The notes beneath the pieces are model-generated. The model searched no databases. It was not told the origin of the DNA and was given only the letters and a program-made list of their open reading frames with translations. This document shows positions 60,452 to 64,000 of a stretch of 64,000 bases of DNA, in pieces. Positions within the stretch are counted from its first letter, which is position 1. Every line of letters starts with the position of its first letter. The DNA is from Rhodopirellula sp. (lineage in GTDB: Bacteria; Planctomycetota; Planctomycetia; Pirellulales; Pirellulaceae): positions 1 through 64,000 of the forward strand of contig JAHELS010000002.1 of the NCBI GenBank assembly GCA_024644085.1, written 5' to 3'. The position numbers were made by a program, and so were the translations under genes.

Positions 60452-61750
60452 ATGCCTAGCCCAAACGCTTCGACCGTCTCGCGACGCACACTGCTGCACG
60501 GCCTCGGCGTCTCGATGACTCTGCCGTGGCTCGAATCGTTGCCGCGGGCCGCTGCAGCGCCGAGCGCCGCCGATCAGCCACCGACCCGCACGCTCGTCAT
60601 CTTCACCGGCATGGGCTTCCACTCGGATCATTGGTGGGCTAAGGGAGAAGGTGCGGACATGGAACTTGGGCCGTGTCTGAAACCGCTTGAACCCTGGAAG
60701 CAGCAGTTGGTCTTCCTCCGCGGTCTGTGGAACGAACAGGCTAACAACGGAGTCATCCACTGCATGCAAACGGGGAACATGCTCAGCGGCGCGCCGATGT
60801 CGAAGACCGAAGTCCACACGGGTGTCAGTTTCGACCAGTTGATGGCGCAGCGGATTGGCGACCGCACGCGCATCCCATCGCTGGTGCTCGGCTGCGAAGG
60901 GCCGATTCCGGGTCTCCAGGACGGGCATCCATTACTCTACAGTTCGCATATTTCGTGGAGTACGGCGGTGTCACCGACCTGGACGGAAACGCGTCCGGCG
61001 CTGGCCTTCGACCGGCTCTTCCGCACAAAGCCCGATCGCGGCGACCGCCGTATCGTTGACGCCGTGCTTGAAGACGCCCGCTCGCTGCGGCAGCGACTTT
61101 CCGTCTCGGATCGGCAGCGGTTCGAGGAGTATCTCGGCAGCGTTCACGAGATCGAGGGTCGCATCAAGCGGGCCGGCCAGGAGCGCGAGACTGACGGCTG
61201 GAAGCCGAGCCTGACCGCGCCGGATCGCCCGCGGCCTGCCGATGGTATTCCGTCCGAGATACCGGATTACTGGAAGCTGATGAACGATATCGTGCTGCTC
61301 GCCTTTCGCACGGACTCCACGCGGATCGCAACCCTCAAATACTGCAACGACGGCTCGATCCTCACTCACGCGCACGCCGGCGCCAAAGATCAGCATCACC
61401 AGATGGCCCACACTCAGCCGCAGGAACTCGTCGGGGTCAACCAGTTCTTCACGTCCCAGCTCGCGTACCTCTGCCAGCGGATGGCGGAAGTGAAGGAAGG
61501 CGATCGCACTCTGCTCGACAACACGGCCATCATGCACTGTTCAAGCATGATCCACGGCAACCATGACGCCAAACAATTGCCGGTGGTTCTGCTCGGCGGA
61601 GCGGGCGGCAAACTCCGCGGTGGCCGCGCGCTTGACTACCTTGATGCTCCCAACCGTCGCATGTGCAGCCTGTTCCTCAGCCTGATGGAGTGGGGCGGCC
61701 TGGAACTCGACCGCTTCGGCGATTCGGCAGAGCGATTGACAGGCATTTGA
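60452..61750 (+). CDS. DUF1552 domain protein, Tat-like leader (SRRTLLHGLGVSMTLPWLES)
   Basis: FDQLMAQRIGDRTRIPSLVLGCEG; FRTDSTRIATLKYCNDGS; QHHQMAHTQPQELVGVNQF. Confidence 0.91.
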   Translation: MPSPNASTVSRRTLLHGLGVSMTLPWLESLPRAAAAPSAADQPPTRTLVIFTGMGFHSDHWWAKGEGADMELGPCLKPLEPWKQQLVFLRGLWNEQANNGVIHCMQTGNMLSGAPMSKTEVHTGVSFDQLMAQRIGDRTRIPSLVLGCEGPIPGLQDGHPLLYSSHISWSTAVSPTWTETRPALAFDRLFRTKPDRGDRRIVDAVLEDARSLRQRLSVSDRQRFEEYLGSVHEIEGRIKRAGQERETDGWKPSLTAPDRPRPADGIPSEIPDYWKLMNDIVLLAFRTDSTRIATLKYCNDGSILTHAHAGAKDQHHQMAHTQPQELVGVNQFFTSQLAYLCQRMAEVKEGDRTLLDNTAIMHCSSMIHGNHDAKQLPVVLLGGAGGKLRGGRALDYLDAPNRRMCSLFLSLMEWGGLELDRFGDSAERLTGI

Positions 61751-61895
61751 TCGGGCTCTACTGGCCAGTGTGAAGCGATTCTGATGAAGCCGAAGTCGAT
61801 TGTCCCCTGGAAAACATCACGCTGCGCCGCATCACTGACTTCCGAAGACCACATCCAATGAGGAAGCGGGCAAAGGCATCTGGATTCGCTGAACG

Positions 61896-64000
61896 ATGAA
61901 ACCCTTCCTCACACTCCTTACCACCTTCCTGCTGGCGACCATCAGTGCCGCGCATGCTGAAGAGCCCACTTCCGAGTCAGAAAAGAACATCGAAACGCGC
62001 CGCGCTGAGTATCTCGAATGGATCTTCGAGCACTTCGGCAAGCTGGAACCGGAGATGGACCAACGCGACGGACGCCGGTGGGCGCTCAATCATGCGCGAC
62101 TGGTTCTGAATCGCGATGTTGCCAAAGCGAACGACTACTTCGAGTCGTTCACGCCACCGGGCGGGGACAATGACATTTACCTGATCCGATTCCTGCGGAC
62201 GCTGCTCGATTTCCGTGATTCGCCGCGTCTCTCTGATGCGGCCGAGAAGCACATCATCCGGTTTATCGAGACATGGCCCACCAGCAAGAAGCACCTCGCC
62301 GACCGCGCTCACTGGCCGCCGGGATTCACCGAGAACCACGACCTGATGTACCTGGCCCTCGCTCTGTTCGGCGAGCAGTACCGGGGTGGCGACGGCAGCG
62401 TGCAGATTCGCGAGATCAAAAAGTTCATCGCGCATCGCATGCAGCGCGGCTTTGTGGAGTGGAACTCGAAGTGTTACCAATATCACTTTTCGAATCCACT
62501 CATCATTCTGGTCGATCATGCTCCCGATGAAACGCTGCGAAGAGCCGCTCAGGATTTGCTGAATATCATGCTGGCCGAGCGGGCTCTGCTGAGTGTGAAC
62601 GGTTTCCTCGGCGGACCGTCGCTCCGCTGCCGCACGACCGATCGCGATCATTCTCTTACCGCCCGCAAAGTCGCCTATCTGACCGATGCGCGTTACGACG
62701 GATTCCTGCCCACCGTATGGCTTGCAGTGGGGATTGGCGAACCGCGATATGACTTCAAGAACGCGCGAGTGCCCGGTTTGGAATCAGCCAGCGTCCATAT
62801 CGCGAGCGGCAACGAACCACGACTGAAACAGGATGAAGGTATGTTCTTTGCGTGCAGCCGTTTCGTTCCGCATCCGGCGATTCGAGCATTGGCAACTGAA
62901 GCACACACTCGCAAGGCTCTCGTTTATCAAGGACGGCGTTATCTCGGCTGGCCTTCGTTCGATGAACTCTGGCAAACGCAGAAGTGGAAGCCTGGCTCAA
63001 TTTACTATTACAACACGCCGCATGTTTCGATGGGCTCGGTGCATTCCGACGGGTGGATTCATCAGTGCCGATACAACAGCGTCATCTTCGGAGCCGATCC
63101 GTCTCAGGCTCTGCGCGTGGAAACGATCGTACCCGGCGTTGCGCCTCACAAACGCCGACGAGAAGCTCGCGGGCGCGTGGTCCAGCACGAGAACTGGCTG
63201 CTGGGTCAGGGCACGTTGTTCGAAGACGGTGGTGCCAAGGCGGAGCGCGTCGGAAAGTGGAATGTCTATCAGGTTGGCAAAGGGTTGTGTGCGCATATCT
63301 CGTTGGGCGATGACTATCACGTTTTGCAGGTTTCTGACCTCGACACGTTTACCAGTCGCGAAGACTTCGTCGCAGCACTCACCATCCCAGTACGTTCTGA
63401 CGAGAAGCTCAGCGCGGTCACCATGAGCGGTGCTCGCGTCTCGGTTGATCTGACGAACATGAGCATTGCGATCAACGGCGAGCCGCGCGCTCATCCACCG
63501 AAGATGCTCCATGATTCCGGGCCGATGAAGTCGGTTTACGGCAGTGGAAAAATTACCATCACGACCCAGTCGGGTTCCGTCACGTTCGATAGCGCTTCGT
63601 TCCGCCCCGAACCCGTCGATCTGCCAGAATTACCCAAAGGAATGACGCGCTGGGGCAAGCCGGACTCGGCGGATTTCACGACCAAAGTGAACCATGTGCG
63701 TGCGTTGGGTGGCATGTCGCCTGGTCACGATACTCTGCTGAAGGCGGTCTCGATCCTGCTCCCCGTCAACGATGGCGGTTCGGTCCGACTCGCGGTTTTC
63801 GCAGGCGGTCAGCTCGTTGGCGGACCACATGCCGGTTCGCCAGCAAAGCTGCTGATTGATTTCGGACAGACCCCCAAAGGACAAACCGGCTGGAACACGC
63901 TCAAACATCCCAAAGGTGTTCGCATCCCAGCCAACACGCCAATCTGGATCGCGTGGAAAAGTTCCGGCGGGAAGGTGGAAGTTGCCTACTTCGAAGACCG
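61896..64000 (+). CDS. Secreted protein of unknown function, 3' truncated by window edge
   Basis: ATG AAA CCC TTC CTC ... signal MKPFLTLLTTFLLATISAAHA; codons I read across sampled stretches to base 63999 stay open, absent from ORF track because no stop lies in the window. Confidence 0.82.
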   Translation, partial: MKPFLTLLTTFLLATISAAHAEEPTSESEKNIETRRAEYLEWIFEHFGKLEPEMDQRDGRRWALNHARLVLNRDVAKANDYFESFTPPGGDNDIYLIRFLRTLLDFRDSPRLSDAAEKHIIRFIETWPTSKKHLADRAHWPPGFTENHDLMYLALALFGEQYRGGDGSVQIREIKKFIAHRMQRGFVEWNSKCYQYHFSNPLIILVDHAPDETLRRAAQDLLNIMLAERALLSVNGFLGGPSLRCRTTDRDHSLTARKVAYLTDARYDGFLPTVWLAVGIGEPRYDFKNARVPGLESASVHIASGNEPRLKQDEGMFFACSRFVPHPAIRALATEAHTRKALVYQGRRYLGWPSFDELWQTQKWKPGSIYYYNTPHVSMGSVHSDGWIHQCRYNSVIFGADPSQALRVETIVPGVAPHKRRREARGRVVQHENWLLGQGTLFEDGGAKAERVGKWNVYQVGKGLCAHISLGDDYHVLQVSDLDTFTSREDFVAALTIPVRSDEKLSAVTMSGARVSVDLTNMSIAINGEPRAHPPKMLHDSGPMKSVYGSGKITITTQSGSVTFDSASFRPEPVDLPELPKGMTRWGKPDSADFTTKVNHVRALGGMSPGHDTLLKAVSILLPVNDGGSVRLAVFAGGQLVGGPHAGSPAKLLIDFGQTPKGQTGWNTLKHPKGVRIPANTPIWIAWKSSGGKVEVAYFED

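Overview
Planctomycete-type (Pirellulales-like, by gene content) chromosomal window, almost entirely exported proteins. The core is eight two-gene modules that pair a predicted diheme planctomycete cytochrome with a twin-arginine-leader partner. Five are PSD1/DUF1549-DUF1553 cytochrome + DUF1501; three are DUF1592/DUF1588/DUF1585-type cytochrome + DUF1552. Two FadR/GntR-type regulators head operons. Other genes: a sulfatase (5' truncated), a tandem pair of secreted proteins of unknown function, a PQQ-like/methyltransferase-like/malectin-like protein, a PhoD-alpha/beta-hydrolase fusion, BNR/sialidase-like proteins, a Tat-leader DHDPS-family protein, two metallophosphoesterases, a GDPD, and a long secreted protein running off the right edge that is absent from the supplied ORF track. 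The most unusual signal is a dense population of short palindromic elements from at least five sequence families. Many are inserted in frame inside coding sequences, at the N-terminal side of export signals, or in the spacer between the two genes of a cytochrome module. Some are nested inside each other. No rRNA, tRNA, CRISPR array or transposase gene was recognised. All family assignments are from reading the translated sequence; no database search was run.
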